Shown piece by piece: positions 52,661 through 61,420 of a DNA stretch of 64,000 bases; positions within the stretch are counted from its first letter, which is position 1, and the number at the start of each line of letters is the position of its first letter. The notes under the pieces were generated by a model that worked only from the letters and a program-made list of their open reading frames with translations, made no database searches and had not been told where the DNA came from. This DNA comes from Microvenator marinus (GTDB lineage: Bacteria; Myxococcota_A; Bradymonadia; Bradymonadales; Bradymonadaceae). Location of the stretch: positions 4,488,001 through 4,552,000 of the forward strand of contig NZ_CP042467.1 in NCBI RefSeq assembly GCF_007993755.1, written 5' to 3'. The translations under genes were made by a program, and so were the position numbers.

Positions 52661-53047
52661 ATGGAAGTCTCTAGATACGTCAATCTCTTCTACGCCACCT
52701 GCCTCGTGTTGGCGGTGATTACCTTCAATAAGTTGGTGGCGCAGATTTGGGAAAGCGTCGAAGTGCTCAAAGATGTTTCTATCGTTGGAAACACGATCAC
52801 TTTGACCACCCTCATCGGTGTAGGATTGGGCGTTGCTCTTACTGTATGGGCCTATCGTCGCGAAGATTATCGTGCTCATGTCAGTGAAGTCGTTATCGAA
52901 CTGCATAAAGTGACATGGCCAACCATGGACGAGACCAAGCGCTCGACCATGGTGGTGATCGTGTTCACGATCATTGTCAGCCTTTATCTGGCCGGTATCG
53001 ACCGTGTTTTCTCGTACTTAACGGACCTCCTGCTCTTGCACGGATAA
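52661..53047 (+). CDS. secE: Preprotein translocase subunit SecE
   Basis: 128 residues from the ATG at 52661 with GGAG 8 nt upstream; a 3-residue longer GTG start is possible. Three membrane segments (about 9-32, 50-70 and 98-118) make it the E. coli-like three-span form rather than the single-span form. The conserved amphipathic segment is VVIELHKVTWPTMDETKRST (about 79-98). It anchors SecYEG in the inner membrane. nusG follows 11 bp later. Confidence 0.93.
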   Translation: MEVSRYVNLFYATCLVLAVITFNKLVAQIWESVEVLKDVSIVGNTITLTTLIGVGLGVALTVWAYRREDYRAHVSEVVIELHKVTWPTMDETKRSTMVVIVFTIIVSLYLAGIDRVFSYLTDLLLLHG

Positions 53048-53058
53048 AGGACTGAATT

Positions 53059-53646
53059 ATGGTGGACGAAACGGAAATTGCAGGAAGTGAAGAGAGCGCT
53101 GAGACGAGCACCAAAAAGTGGTACATCGTCCAGACGTACTCTGGGTACGAGAATAAGGCTAAGCTTCTACTCGAAGAGCGGATTCGCACGAGCGGAATGG
53201 CTGATATGGTTGAAGAGATCTACATCCCGACCGAAACTGTGGTCGAGATGCGAAACGGCAAGCGCCGCGAGATCAAGAAGAAGCACTATAACGGCTATAT
53301 CTTCATAAAGATGGATCTCACAGATCACACCTGGCACCTCGTTAAGAACACGCCAAAAGTGGTTGGATTCATCGGCGGTACCCAGCGTCAACCCACGCCG
53401 GTCCCTGAAGCTGAAGTCAAGAAGATCAGTGAGCGTATCGAGGAAGGCTCGTTGAGCTCCAAGCCACGTATCTCCTTCTCTCAAGGCGATAAGGTTCGAA
53501 TTTCTGAAGGTAACTTCAAAGACTTCACCGGAACCGTCGAGGAAGTGGATGACGAGAAAGGGCGTCTCAAGGTCTTCGTGGAGATCTTCGGTCGACCAAC
53601 CTCGGTGGAATTCGACTTCACTCAAGTTTCTACCGTTAACGAATAA
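53059..53646 (+). CDS. nusG: Transcription termination/antitermination factor NusG
   Basis: 195 residues. The NGN domain begins KKWYIVQTYSGYENKAK (about 15-31), includes GYIFIKMDL (about 76-84) and is followed by the KOW domain FSQGDKVRISEGNFKDFTG (about 140-158). NusG couples RNA polymerase with Rho and with the ribosome. The short acidic N-terminal extension is common. It ends 18 bp before an intrinsic terminator that separates secE-nusG from rplKA. Confidence 0.96.
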   Translation: MVDETEIAGSEESAETSTKKWYIVQTYSGYENKAKLLLEERIRTSGMADMVEEIYIPTETVVEMRNGKRREIKKKHYNGYIFIKMDLTDHTWHLVKNTPKVVGFIGGTQRQPTPVPEAEVKKISERIEEGSLSSKPRISFSQGDKVRISEGNFKDFTGTVEEVDDEKGRLKVFVEIFGRPTSVEFDFTQVSTVNE

Positions 53647-53664
53647 GAATCACTTGCGTTTTTT

Positions 53665-53697
53665 AGCGCCGCCTTGTAAGAGGACGGCGCTTTTTTA
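53665..53697 (+). terminator. Intrinsic terminator between nusG and rplK
   Basis: Stem AGCGCCG / CGGCGCT followed by six T. A second perfect dyad (CCACCATGTGGTGG, 53702-53715) lies just downstream in the rplK leader, perhaps part of L1/L11 feedback control. Confidence 0.85.
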
Positions 53698-53805
53698 TTG
53701 GCCACCATGTGGTGGTCGGCAGGAGCTGTGAGAGTCACCCGCCATGGTGCTCGCACGGCGTTTACTGCAACCCCGTCAATACGACGGATTAACCAGGAGA
53801 AGAAA

Positions 53806-54231
53806 ATGGCAAAAAAGGTAGTTGGGCAAATTAAGCTCCAAGTGCCCGGCGGACAGGCGAACCCATCGCCTCCAGTCGGACCTGCACTTGGTCAGCATGG
53901 TGTGAACATCATGGAATTCTGTAAAGCCTTCAACGCTCAGACGAGCGATCAGATGGGCGTTAAGATTCCAGTGGTGATCACGGTCTACGGTGACCGCTCG
54001 TTCTCGTTCGTAACCAAGACCCCTCCAGCGTCGTATCTCATCTTGAGAGAACTCGGCGTTAAGAGTGGCTCGGGTGTGCCGAACCGAAACAAGATCGGAA
54101 GCCTTACCATGGAGCAAGTCAACAAGATCGCGACGATCAAGCTCCCAGACCTTAACTGTGACAGCCTTGAAGCTGCTGCGCTTACCGTCATGGGTACCGC
54201 ACGCTCCATGGGCGTCGATATCACGGAGTAA
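53806..54231 (+). CDS. rplK: Ribosomal protein L11
   Basis: 141 residues from the ATG at 53806 with AGGAG upstream; the longer frame to 53698 runs through the leader. The sequence [20 protein letters not shown] (about 6-25), [19 protein letters not shown] and the C-terminal [10 protein letters not shown] identify L11, which binds the GTPase-associated centre of 23S rRNA. Followed by rplA after 5 bp. Confidence 0.97.
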   Translation: MAKKVVGQIKLQVPGGQANPSPPVGPALGQHGVNIMEFCKAFNAQTSDQMGVKIPVVITVYGDRSFSFVTKTPPASYLILRELGVKSGSGVPNRNKIGSLTMEQVNKIATIKLPDLNCDSLEAAALTVMGTARSMGVDITE

Positions 54232-54236
54232 ACATC

Positions 54237-54938
54237 ATGCCTAAGCACGGAAAGAATTTTGTAAACGCTGCTAAGCGTCGTGACTCCATGACCAAGTACA
54301 GCGTCGAAGACGCGGTCAAATTGGTCAAAGAGATGTCGAGCGTCAAATTCGACGAATCTGTAGATGCCGCTTTCAACCTCAACGTTAACCCACGTCACGC
54401 TGACGAAATGGTTCGTGGTTCGGTGGTTCTTCCACACGGCCGCGGAAAGGACACACGTGTTCTTGTTTTCGCAAAGGGCGAGAAAGAGACCGAGGCAAAG
54501 GAAGCTGGTGCTGACTTTGTTGGAGCTGACGACCTGGTTCAAAAGATCCAGGACGGCTGGTTCGATTTCGACGTCGCCGTCGCTACCCCAGACATGATGG
54601 GAGCTGTCGGTCGTATCGGTCGTCTTCTTGGACCTCGTGGTTTGATGCCGAACCCGAAGACCGGAACGGTGACCTTCGAAGTTGCCAAGATCATCAAGGA
54701 ACTCAAGGCGGGTCGTCTCGACTTCCGCGTCGACAAAGCCGGTATCATCCACATCCCAGTGGGTCGTGTAAGCTTTGGTGAGGACAAGCTCGCTGAGAAC
54801 CTCAACGCTGTTGCAGAGGTTTTGGCTCGACTTAAGCCAGCAAGCGCGAAGGCTCCTTACTTCAAGACCATCGCTCTTTCGTCGACCATGGGTCCGGGCA
54901 TCAAGCTCGACACCACGTTCGCATCGAATTATTTCTAA
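54237..54938 (+). CDS. rplA: Ribosomal protein L1
   Basis: 233 residues. L1 stalk protein and, in many bacteria, translational repressor of rplKA. Motifs: [20 protein letters not shown] (about 41-60), [17 protein letters not shown] (about 65-81), the family signature [18 protein letters not shown] (about 126-143) and the C-terminal [12 protein letters not shown]. Normal length and position. Confidence 0.97.
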   Translation: MPKHGKNFVNAAKRRDSMTKYSVEDAVKLVKEMSSVKFDESVDAAFNLNVNPRHADEMVRGSVVLPHGRGKDTRVLVFAKGEKETEAKEAGADFVGADDLVQKIQDGWFDFDVAVATPDMMGAVGRIGRLLGPRGLMPNPKTGTVTFEVAKIIKELKAGRLDFRVDKAGIIHIPVGRVSFGEDKLAENLNAVAEVLARLKPASAKAPYFKTIALSSTMGPGIKLDTTFASNYF

Positions 54939-54944
54939 AGTCTC

Positions 54945-54973
54945 TTGACTTTGGATCTTGGGTCTGGTCTAAG
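54945..54973 (+). promoter_or_regulatory. Possible rplJL promoter
   Basis: TTGACT, 17-nt spacer, TCTAAG, starting just after the rplA stop and ahead of a 200-nt leader. Confidence 0.45.
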
Positions 54974-55176
54974 GCCCAGCCGGTAAGTTAACGCTTACCA
55001 ACGTCAAAGAAGCCGGTGAGAGTTAAACTCTCTTAATTTCCAGCGGAGACGTGTTCAACATAGAGCGTAGCTCGTGTCGCAAAAGCGACTGAACACATCC
55101 GTTGTAATCCTCACCGTCTAATTTGATGACAGTGAGGATTTTTTGTTTGGGTCGTCTTTGACCCGTGGAGGTATGT
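54974..55176 (+). promoter_or_regulatory. rplJL leader (L10-leader type) with attenuator
   Basis: About 200 nt of non-coding leader before rplJ with several short dyads (for example GGTAAG...CTTACC and GAGAGTT..AACTCTC). It ends in a terminator hairpin. Position and size fit the autoregulatory L10(L12)4-binding leader. I match it by context, not by a verified consensus. Confidence 0.55.
55109..55147 (+). terminator. Attenuator-like terminator in the rplJ leader
   Basis: Stem AATCCTCAC / GTGAGGATT with a 15-nt loop and a following T run, about 30 bp upstream of the rplJ start. It implies control by premature termination. Confidence 0.7.
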
Positions 55177-55698
55177 GTGAACAAAACCGAAAAAGCAGAT
55201 GTAGTGCAGGCATTGCGCGACTCGCTCTTGACGGCGTCTTCGGTGGTAGCTGCATCCCATGTGGGAATGCCAGTGAACACCGTGAACGCACTTCGGTCCG
55301 AGTTCCGCAAGCAAGGTGTAGAATACATGGTGGTCAAGAACACGCTTGTTCGGATCGCTGTGGAAGGCACTGAGTTTGAGGCTCTTGGACCGTTGCTCAA
55401 GGGATCGACGGCGCTTGCATTTGGGCACGGCGACTCGCCGACGCCTGCAAAGATCGTCAAGAAGTTCGCTTCAGAGAACGACAAGTTCGTGATCAAAGGT
55501 GGATTTCTTCCAGGTGAAGGCCTTCTCGACGAGAAGGGAGTGTTGCAACTCTCGGAGATGCTCTCGAAAGACGAGCTCCGCTCCAAGTTGCTCGGAGTCT
55601 TCCAAGCTGTTCCTGCAAAGTTCGTCAGAACCATCAACGAAGCCCCATCCGGATTCGTACGAGTTCTGGCTGCTCGCAAAGACAGCCTGGCTGCCTAA
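55177..55698 (+). CDS. rplJ: Ribosomal protein L10
   Basis: 173 residues from a GTG at 55177 that has GGAGG 5 nt upstream. The in-frame GTG at 55165 overlaps that ribosome site and would add four residues. Motifs: VVAASHVGMPVNTVNALRSE (about 24-43) and the YMVVKNTLVRIA segment, with a C-terminal helix that carries the L7/L12 dimers. It forms the ribosomal stalk base and probably represses its own operon through the leader. Confidence 0.95.
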   Translation: MNKTEKADVVQALRDSLLTASSVVAASHVGMPVNTVNALRSEFRKQGVEYMVVKNTLVRIAVEGTEFEALGPLLKGSTALAFGHGDSPTPAKIVKKFASENDKFVIKGGFLPGEGLLDEKGVLQLSEMLSKDELRSKLLGVFQAVPAKFVRTINEAPSGFVRVLAARKDSLAA

Positions 55699-55762
55699 GA
55701 AAGTTAAGAAAGAGAACGTTTATTTATGAAAGGTCTCCAAGGAGACCGCAAAGGAGAAGATC

Positions 55763-56146
55763 ATGTCCGATATTACTAAAGACCAAGTCGTTGATTACCT
55801 TAGCAACATGAGCGTCATCGAGCTCACCACCCTCATCTCGGACCTCGAGGAGAAGTGGGGCGTGTCTGCAGCTGCTGCAGCTCCTGTGATGATGGCTGGC
55901 GCCGCTGGTGGTGCTGCTGCCGCTGCTGAAGAAAAGACCGAGTTTGACGTCGTCCTCACCGGATTCGGCGACAACAAGATTCCAGTGATCAAAGCGATCC
56001 GTGAAGCAACTGGTCTTGGACTCAAAGAAGCTAAGGACCTTGTTGAGAGCGCACCTGCTACCGTTAAGGAAGGCGTCTCGAAGGACGAAGCAGACAAGCT
56101 CAAAGCTGCTATCGAAGCTGCTGGCGGAACTGCAGACCTCAAGTAA
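55763..56146 (+). CDS. rplL: Ribosomal protein L7/L12
   Basis: 127 residues. The N-terminal dimerisation helices ([20 protein letters not shown]) are followed by the Ala/Gly-rich hinge (about 33-54) and the C-terminal factor-binding domain [20 protein letters not shown] and [18 protein letters not shown] with AAGGAG upstream. It is the last ribosomal gene of this block; a strong terminator follows and rpoB is not next, which is unusual. Confidence 0.97.
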   Translation: MSDITKDQVVDYLSNMSVIELTTLISDLEEKWGVSAAAAAPVMMAGAAGGAAAAAEEKTEFDVVLTGFGDNKIPVIKAIREATGLGLKEAKDLVESAPATVKEGVSKDEADKLKAAIEAAGGTADLK

Positions 56147-56167
56147 TCGACATCTTGTCGTTACACA

Positions 56168-56204
56168 TAAGAAAGGCCTCGCTCACCGCGAGGCCTTTCT
56201 TATT
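56168..56204 (+). terminator. Strong intrinsic terminator after rplL
   Basis: Stem AAGAAAGGCCTCGC / GCGAGGCCTTTCTT with a TCACC loop. The A- and T-rich arms suggest it may serve both rplL and the convergent gene. Confidence 0.93.
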
Positions 56205-56234
56205 TCTTGTGTCCGCGTTGTGTCTTGGCGCCGC

Positions 56235-56828
56235 CTAAGCCCCGCCAGTCCATCCGTAGAGGAACATCCAGTAGTAGACCCAGAATCTGGGGATACGCCA
56301 AAGCACGGCCAATACAAAGGGTCTGAACGGCATTCGGTAGATACCCGCAATCCAACAGGTCACCGAGAAGGGCAGTGGAGTCAGCGCAGCGAGCACCACG
56401 GTCCAGGTCCCGTACTTGGAAAAAAGGGCTTCACCCTGTGGGCGTACCTTATCGATCTTCTTTCGAAGAATGGGCAGTTTTTCGAAGAGCGGCCCTACGA
56501 AGTACGCAACGATGCCCGCGACAACAGAGGCAATCCCAACAATGGTCACGATCTCGATGACCTGGGAGCCGCTCGCGACAGCGGCCAAGATATAGGTGTC
56601 GGGGGGGACCGGAATGGTGAAAGCATCGGCTGCCAAGACCGCTCCAAAGATTCCAAGCAAGCCCAATTCATCAACGATGAGTTGGGCCAACTGTTTTGCC
56701 GGCTCGGCCAGAAATCTTCCGACCAGCCAGACAGCGGCTAGAATTAGGGCTGTCACCACCAAGCCGCGCACAATGAGGGGCTTTAGCGACGCGTCCACCG
56801 CTTCGGTATTCTCAACTTCTTCTTGCAT
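56235..56828 (-). CDS. VTT/DedA-like (YqaA-type) membrane protein
   Basis: 197 residues from the ATG at 56828; a longer frame to 56993 lacks a ribosome site and looks non-coding, and the true start is uncertain. An acidic N-terminus is followed by about 5 membrane segments with the SNARE-associated/VTT core: GIFGAVLAADAFTIPVPPDT (about 50-69), YGTWTVVLAALTPLPFSVTC and the basic helix near WRIPRFW. DedA/VTT proteins act as lipid scramblases or flippases. It converges with rplL at the terminator. Confidence 0.7.
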   Translation of the reverse strand: MQEEVENTEAVDASLKPLIVRGLVVTALILAAVWLVGRFLAEPAKQLAQLIVDELGLLGIFGAVLAADAFTIPVPPDTYILAAVASGSQVIEIVTIVGIASVVAGIVAYFVGPLFEKLPILRKKIDKVRPQGEALFSKYGTWTVVLAALTPLPFSVTCWIAGIYRMPFRPFVLAVLWRIPRFWVYYWMFLYGWTGGA

Positions 56829-57065
56829 GGGATCTGACACTGCGTGATCACTTGGAGAGAACGTTTGAACGGTCGGATTTCTTTCGCTCTGGGAGAGAAA
56901 AGCGCGCGGACATTTTGCTAACGTGTCTACTGATTCAACGCAACGAATATCGGAAAAAATCGAATCTCGGAGATCTCTGGATTCGGGTGGCACGAGACCT
57001 AAAGCTCCGCTATCCTGAAGAAAGCGGCCCTTGAGGCGCGCCTTTTCTAACGATGGACCGTTTCA

Positions 57066-57989
57066 ATGTCACATGATCGCCCCCTCGACGACCTCTTGCC
57101 CGAGCTCGCGGGCGTAGGACCTATTTCTGGGATGGAGCAAGGACCGATAGTTCACCCGTCCGTCCTACAAGTCGAACTTGAGGGGGGCTATGAGTGGCTC
57201 TATGCGATTTGGAAGCAGCCGAGCGCTGAACAGGTGCTTGGCGAGTTCCGAAAGTTGTTGAAGGTCACTCAAATGGTGGCTGCGTGCGATGTCGAAGCAC
57301 CGAGACGAAACTTCACAAATGCACGGCTCGCACTTTTTGAGGTCCCAAATCGCGACGTGTCTAAGGCGCTAGCGCATTTGACCTTCGCACCCGTGCCATT
57401 TTCGGCCGAAGAGTATGTTGGCCGAATGTTGATCCTGGCCGAGGAGGCAACGAGTGCGGGCTGGCAGATACCTGGAAAGCCGGCGTCGGTGTGGTCTGCT
57501 CCAGTGCTCACGCCGGCCGCGGAGCTCAAGCAGATCATGGAGGTTCTCGACCTTAGTCTCACGGAGCAATTTGCTGAGAATAAATGGGGACTTCAACCCG
57601 GCCAGCCCAGCAAGACCATGGCGGAGCAGATTCGCTATCATTTTGGTGTCGAGATCGAGCCCACGTTTGAGGGACTCAAGACCATTGGGCTCTTGCTTTT
57701 GGATCACCGTTCAAACGGCCTCAGATGGGTTCCTTCCGGAGTCTTCCTCGCGATTTGTGATTTCATTGGCGTCGTGATTCAGAATTCGAAGGGCTGGGAA
57801 GTTGGTTGGGCGACCCCCGCAAAGGTCGGGAACTTTCCCGCACCTCCGTCACTTCAGGTCAAGGCGCCCGGCGAAACATTTGTTCTGCCTATCGCGTCCT
57901 TGCTTGTTGAATGGGCAGTGATGCCTCATCTCTCTTCGGCTCCGACCATGCTTTCAGAGTCATTGGAAGACGCGCTCAGAAACCGTTGA
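57066..57989 (+). CDS. Hypothetical protein
   Basis: 307 residues, not recognised. Soluble, no signal peptide. Mixed alpha/beta with Trp-containing turns (EGGYEWLYAIWKQPS, about 39-53; RWVPSGVFLAICDFIGVVIQ, about 219-238). The C-terminal segment GETFVLPIASLLVEWAV is hydrophobic but short for a membrane anchor. The stop lies 5 bp from the convergent aminotransferase stop. Codon use is similar to its neighbours. No function can be offered. Confidence 0.6.
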   Translation: MSHDRPLDDLLPELAGVGPISGMEQGPIVHPSVLQVELEGGYEWLYAIWKQPSAEQVLGEFRKLLKVTQMVAACDVEAPRRNFTNARLALFEVPNRDVSKALAHLTFAPVPFSAEEYVGRMLILAEEATSAGWQIPGKPASVWSAPVLTPAAELKQIMEVLDLSLTEQFAENKWGLQPGQPSKTMAEQIRYHFGVEIEPTFEGLKTIGLLLLDHRSNGLRWVPSGVFLAICDFIGVVIQNSKGWEVGWATPAKVGNFPAPPSLQVKAPGETFVLPIASLLVEWAVMPHLSSAPTMLSESLEDALRNR

Positions 57990-57994
57990 TCCAC

Positions 57995-59722
57995 TCAATC
58001 ATGGAAGGGGTTTGCTTCCTGGTCGGTGTTGTCCAGCGCCGTGAGGACCTCGTGCGGAAGCGGAAACCAGCGCAGATGCTCAAAGTCCGGCGAGAGCTGA
58101 GGTGGCTCCATTCGAATCCCTTGATGTGCTTGAGCGGCATTTTTGAAGATGCGCTCAGCTTCCTCAAGGTATGAGACCAAAGCAGATTCAGGCTCAGTAA
58201 AGTGCCGACTTCGGTATTCGAGCTTACCCTTGGTGTAGGTGATATCTTTCATGGAGAGCGCAGGGTTTGGGCGCCCGGCACGGTGTTTAAAGAGGCCACT
58301 AACCGGGCAGAATCGGTAGTCTGGAAGCAGTCGCCAGCCGTGTTCTGCCACCATCTCTACGGCTTGGATGATATAATCGAACGTCTCCTCGGAGATGAAG
58401 TAATTGAAGTTCACCCGTACCCATCCCGGCTTGACTCCCTCACAGCCACGCACGATTTCGCGCTCAAACTCCTTGGAGCGGGTCAGATCGATGCCGAGGA
58501 GTCGGTGGCCATAGGGACCAGCGCAAGAGCAACCGCCACGCGCCTGAATTCCGAAGAGGTCGTTCAAGAGCGCGACCACAAAGTTATGATGCAGATAGCG
58601 ATCATCATGTCGGATCATGAAGCTGACGATGGAGAGTCTCCACGCTTTGAGGTTTCCGAGGATATGGAGCCGCGGATGTTGGGTCCAGCGCTCAATCGCT
58701 CGATGAATGAAACGGCCCTCTCGCTCTCGGATTTCCTGGGCTCCCACGGCCTCTTTGAGTTGGAAGACAAGGCCCGCTCGGATGGACTCGATGATGGCGG
58801 GTGTACCGCCTTCTTCTCGGTGGATTGGGTCGTCGAGGTAGCGATGGTCGCTCGAGTTGACGTACGCCACGGTCCCGCCTCCAGGAGCTGACGGTATCTT
58901 ATTGTGTAGGAGCTGCTTCTTGACGATCAGCAGTCCCGGTGTACCAGGGCCTCCGATGAATTTGTGCGGAGAGATGAAGATCGCATCTTTGTAGATAAGA
59001 TGCCCGTTCTCGGAGTCGTCCTGCATGTTCATTTCGATCTGAACGTAGGGCGCGGCCGCGGCAAAATCCCAGAAGGAAAGAGCGCCGTAGGAGTGTAGGA
59101 GCGCGGTGATCGCGCGCGTGTTCGAGCCGATTCCTGTGACGTTTGATGCCGCCGAAAAAGAACCGATCTTGAGCGGGCGCTCGCCGTGTTTCTTAAGTTC
59201 TTCTTCAAGATGCACGAGGTCTACATGGCCATCGGCATCTTCGTGAATCACAACTACTTCGGCGATGGATTCCCGCCAGGGCAACTCGTTTGAGTGGTGC
59301 TCGTAAGGGCCGATGAAGACAACCGGCCGGTCTTCTACAGGAATCTGTTGGGTGAAGTTGTACTTTTGGTCGAGGTCTCGCGGAATTCTTAGGTTCAAGA
59401 TATCGATCATCTTGTTGATGGCGGCGGTAGCCCCTGAACCACAAAAGATCACACAATCATCCTCGCTGCAGCCCGTGGCTTTGGCGATGATTTGCCGAGC
59501 TTCCTCTCGCAAGCGCGTTGTCTGAAAGCCAGTTCCTGACGTCTCGGTATGCGTGTTTGCATAGAGCGGCATCACCTCGTCGCGGATGAAGTCTTCGATG
59601 AACGAAAGCGACCTTCCCGAGGCCGTGTAGTCTGCATAAGTGACTCTTCTTGGGCCGTACGGGCCGTCTATGACGCGCTCGTCGCCGATAATGGATTCAC
59701 GTACTGTTTCGATGAGACGCAT
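57995..59722 (-). CDS. Class V aminotransferase-fold PLP enzyme
   Basis: 575 residues, longer than typical cysteine desulfurases (about 400). The PLP-dependent class V fold occupies about 20-470: CGSGATAAINKMIDIL (about 95-110), SFSAASNVTGIGSNT (about 193-207), FWDFAAAAPY with the cofactor Asp and the Schiff-base Lys in ISPHKFIGGPGTPGLL (about 250-265). A Gly/Cys-rich GIQARGGCSCAGPYGHRLLG near 390-409 corresponds to the desulfurase active-site Cys loop. The extra C-terminal 100 residues are unassigned. Cysteine-desulfurase/selenocysteine-lyase-like activity is plausible. Confidence 0.8.
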   Translation of the reverse strand: MRLIETVRESIIGDERVIDGPYGPRRVTYADYTASGRSLSFIEDFIRDEVMPLYANTHTETSGTGFQTTRLREEARQIIAKATGCSEDDCVIFCGSGATAAINKMIDILNLRIPRDLDQKYNFTQQIPVEDRPVVFIGPYEHHSNELPWRESIAEVVVIHEDADGHVDLVHLEEELKKHGERPLKIGSFSAASNVTGIGSNTRAITALLHSYGALSFWDFAAAAPYVQIEMNMQDDSENGHLIYKDAIFISPHKFIGGPGTPGLLIVKKQLLHNKIPSAPGGGTVAYVNSSDHRYLDDPIHREEGGTPAIIESIRAGLVFQLKEAVGAQEIREREGRFIHRAIERWTQHPRLHILGNLKAWRLSIVSFMIRHDDRYLHHNFVVALLNDLFGIQARGGCSCAGPYGHRLLGIDLTRSKEFEREIVRGCEGVKPGWVRVNFNYFISEETFDYIIQAVEMVAEHGWRLLPDYRFCPVSGLFKHRAGRPNPALSMKDITYTKGKLEYRSRHFTEPESALVSYLEEAERIFKNAAQAHQGIRMEPPQLSPDFEHLRWFPLPHEVLTALDNTDQEANPFHD

Positions 59723-59833
59723 AAATCAACCTGCTGAATTTGATAGGTCTGAGACCTTGACCGGACCTCAGACTAAACGCTAGTGTCCCCCGACACGTGA
59801 TGTCTGAGAGTTGGCTACCACGAGGACAAGATC

Positions 59834-61420
59834 ATGCCACAATCATTGCTCGAAAAGTATGGGTTTCGTAACAAGAAGATTCTTCGCAACGCTCCGCCCG
59901 CGGTTCTCTACGAAGAAGCAGTCAAGTTCGAAGCTGGAACCGTAATATCCGACACCGGCGCACTCGTCGCGCTTTCAGGCGAGAAGACGGGCCGAAGTCC
60001 AAACGACAAACGGGTCGTCAAGAATGCGGATAGCGAGAAAGATGTCTGGTGGGGCAAGATCAACGTCGCCCTCGAAGAGCACGTCTTCATGCTCAATCGT
60101 CAGCGAGCGCTCGACTACATTGACCTGCGTGAGCGGGTTTATGTCTTTGACGGCTTTGCAGGATGGGATCCTGATCACCAGATCAAGGTCCGAATCATCG
60201 CGACGCGCGCCTACCATGCGCTCTTCATGCACAATATGTTGATCCGGCCTACCGCCGAGCAGCTTGAAAACTTTGGCGAGCCCGATTTCGTCATATTCAA
60301 TGCAGGCGTGTTCCCGGCCAATCCTTATACCGAAGGGATGACCAGCTCGACCTCGATCTCGATGAACTTCGAGCGTGGTGAAATGGTCATTCTTGGGACC
60401 GAATATGCAGGCGAGATGAAGAAGGGGATTTTCACCCTCATGAATTATCTCATGCCCAAAAAGGGCGTGTTGAGCATGCACTGCTCGGCGAACGAAGGCG
60501 ATACCCCTGATGACGTGGCGATTTTCTTCGGCCTGTCCGGAACGGGAAAGACCACGCTGAGCGCCGATCCAAAGCGCAAGCTCATCGGAGATGATGAGCA
60601 TTGTTGGACAGATGGCGGTGTCTTCAATATCGAAGGTGGATGTTACGCAAAGACCATCGACCTGAGCGAGGAGAAGGAGCCAGACATCTATCGAGCGATT
60701 CGATTTGGTGCGGTCCTTGAGAACGTAGTCGTAGAGCCTTCCACGCGTGCCGTGGATTATCACGATTCGTCGATCACTCAGAATACCCGTACGTCGTATC
60801 CAATCGAGCATATTTCGAACGCAAAGATTCCGTGTGTGGGCGGACACCCGAAGAATATCATCTTCCTTACGGCAGATGCATTCGGTGTGCTTCCTCCGGT
60901 GAGCAGGCTCTCTCCGGAGCAGGCGATGTATCACTTCATCAGCGGCTATACGGCAAAGGTCGCCGGTACCGAGATGGGTGTGACGGAGCCTCAGGCTACC
61001 TTCTCGGCCTGCTTTGGTGCGGCTTTCCTTGTTTGGCCTCCCACAAAGTACGCGGAGATGCTCGCCGAGAAAATGCGCAAGCATGGCGCGAAGGCGTGGT
61101 TGGTTAATACCGGATGGACCGGCGGCCCTTATGGCGTTGGCAAGCGTATCGATTTGCCGAGCACCCGCGCCATCATCGACGCCATCCATAGCGGCGCCCT
61201 CAACGATATCGGGACTACGGTTGACCCGTTCTTTGGCGTTCACGTTCCGAAGGAAGTTCCACGGGTCAAAACTGAACTTCTTACGCCTCGGATGACCTGG
61301 GCAGATAAAGAAGCCTACGATAAGACGGCTAAGAAGCTAGTGGATCTCTTCAAGAGCAATTTCCACCAATACGAAGGTTTTGCGAGTGCAGAAATTTTGG
61401 CCGCGGCGCCGAACTACTAA
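59834..61420 (+). CDS. pckA: Phosphoenolpyruvate carboxykinase (ATP)
   Basis: 528 residues. It converts oxaloacetate + ATP to PEP + CO2, the committing step of gluconeogenesis. The kinase-1a P-loop [13 protein letters not shown] (about 235-247), the kinase-2/metal site IGDDEHCW (about 253-260), [10 protein letters not shown] near 54-63 and the adenine-binding RTSYPIEHI segment are present. ATP-type rather than GTP-type by these motifs. Together with ppsA at 18894-21272 it supports growth on amino acids or fatty acids. The next gene starts inside its last 35 bp. Confidence 0.97.
   Translation: MPQSLLEKYGFRNKKILRNAPPAVLYEEAVKFEAGTVISDTGALVALSGEKTGRSPNDKRVVKNADSEKDVWWGKINVALEEHVFMLNRQRALDYIDLRERVYVFDGFAGWDPDHQIKVRIIATRAYHALFMHNMLIRPTAEQLENFGEPDFVIFNAGVFPANPYTEGMTSSTSISMNFERGEMVILGTEYAGEMKKGIFTLMNYLMPKKGVLSMHCSANEGDTPDDVAIFFGLSGTGKTTLSADPKRKLIGDDEHCWTDGGVFNIEGGCYAKTIDLSEEKEPDIYRAIRFGAVLENVVVEPSTRAVDYHDSSITQNTRTSYPIEHISNAKIPCVGGHPKNIIFLTADAFGVLPPVSRLSPEQAMYHFISGYTAKVAGTEMGVTEPQATFSACFGAAFLVWPPTKYAEMLAEKMRKHGAKAWLVNTGWTGGPYGVGKRIDLPSTRAIIDAIHSGALNDIGTTVDPFFGVHVPKEVPRVKTELLTPRMTWADKEAYDKTAKKLVDLFKSNFHQYEGFASAEILAAAPNY

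Noticed and set aside
59975-61243. 422-residue open frame antisense to pckA
   Set aside because: Shadow of a clearly identified gene; composition is that of a complementary frame.
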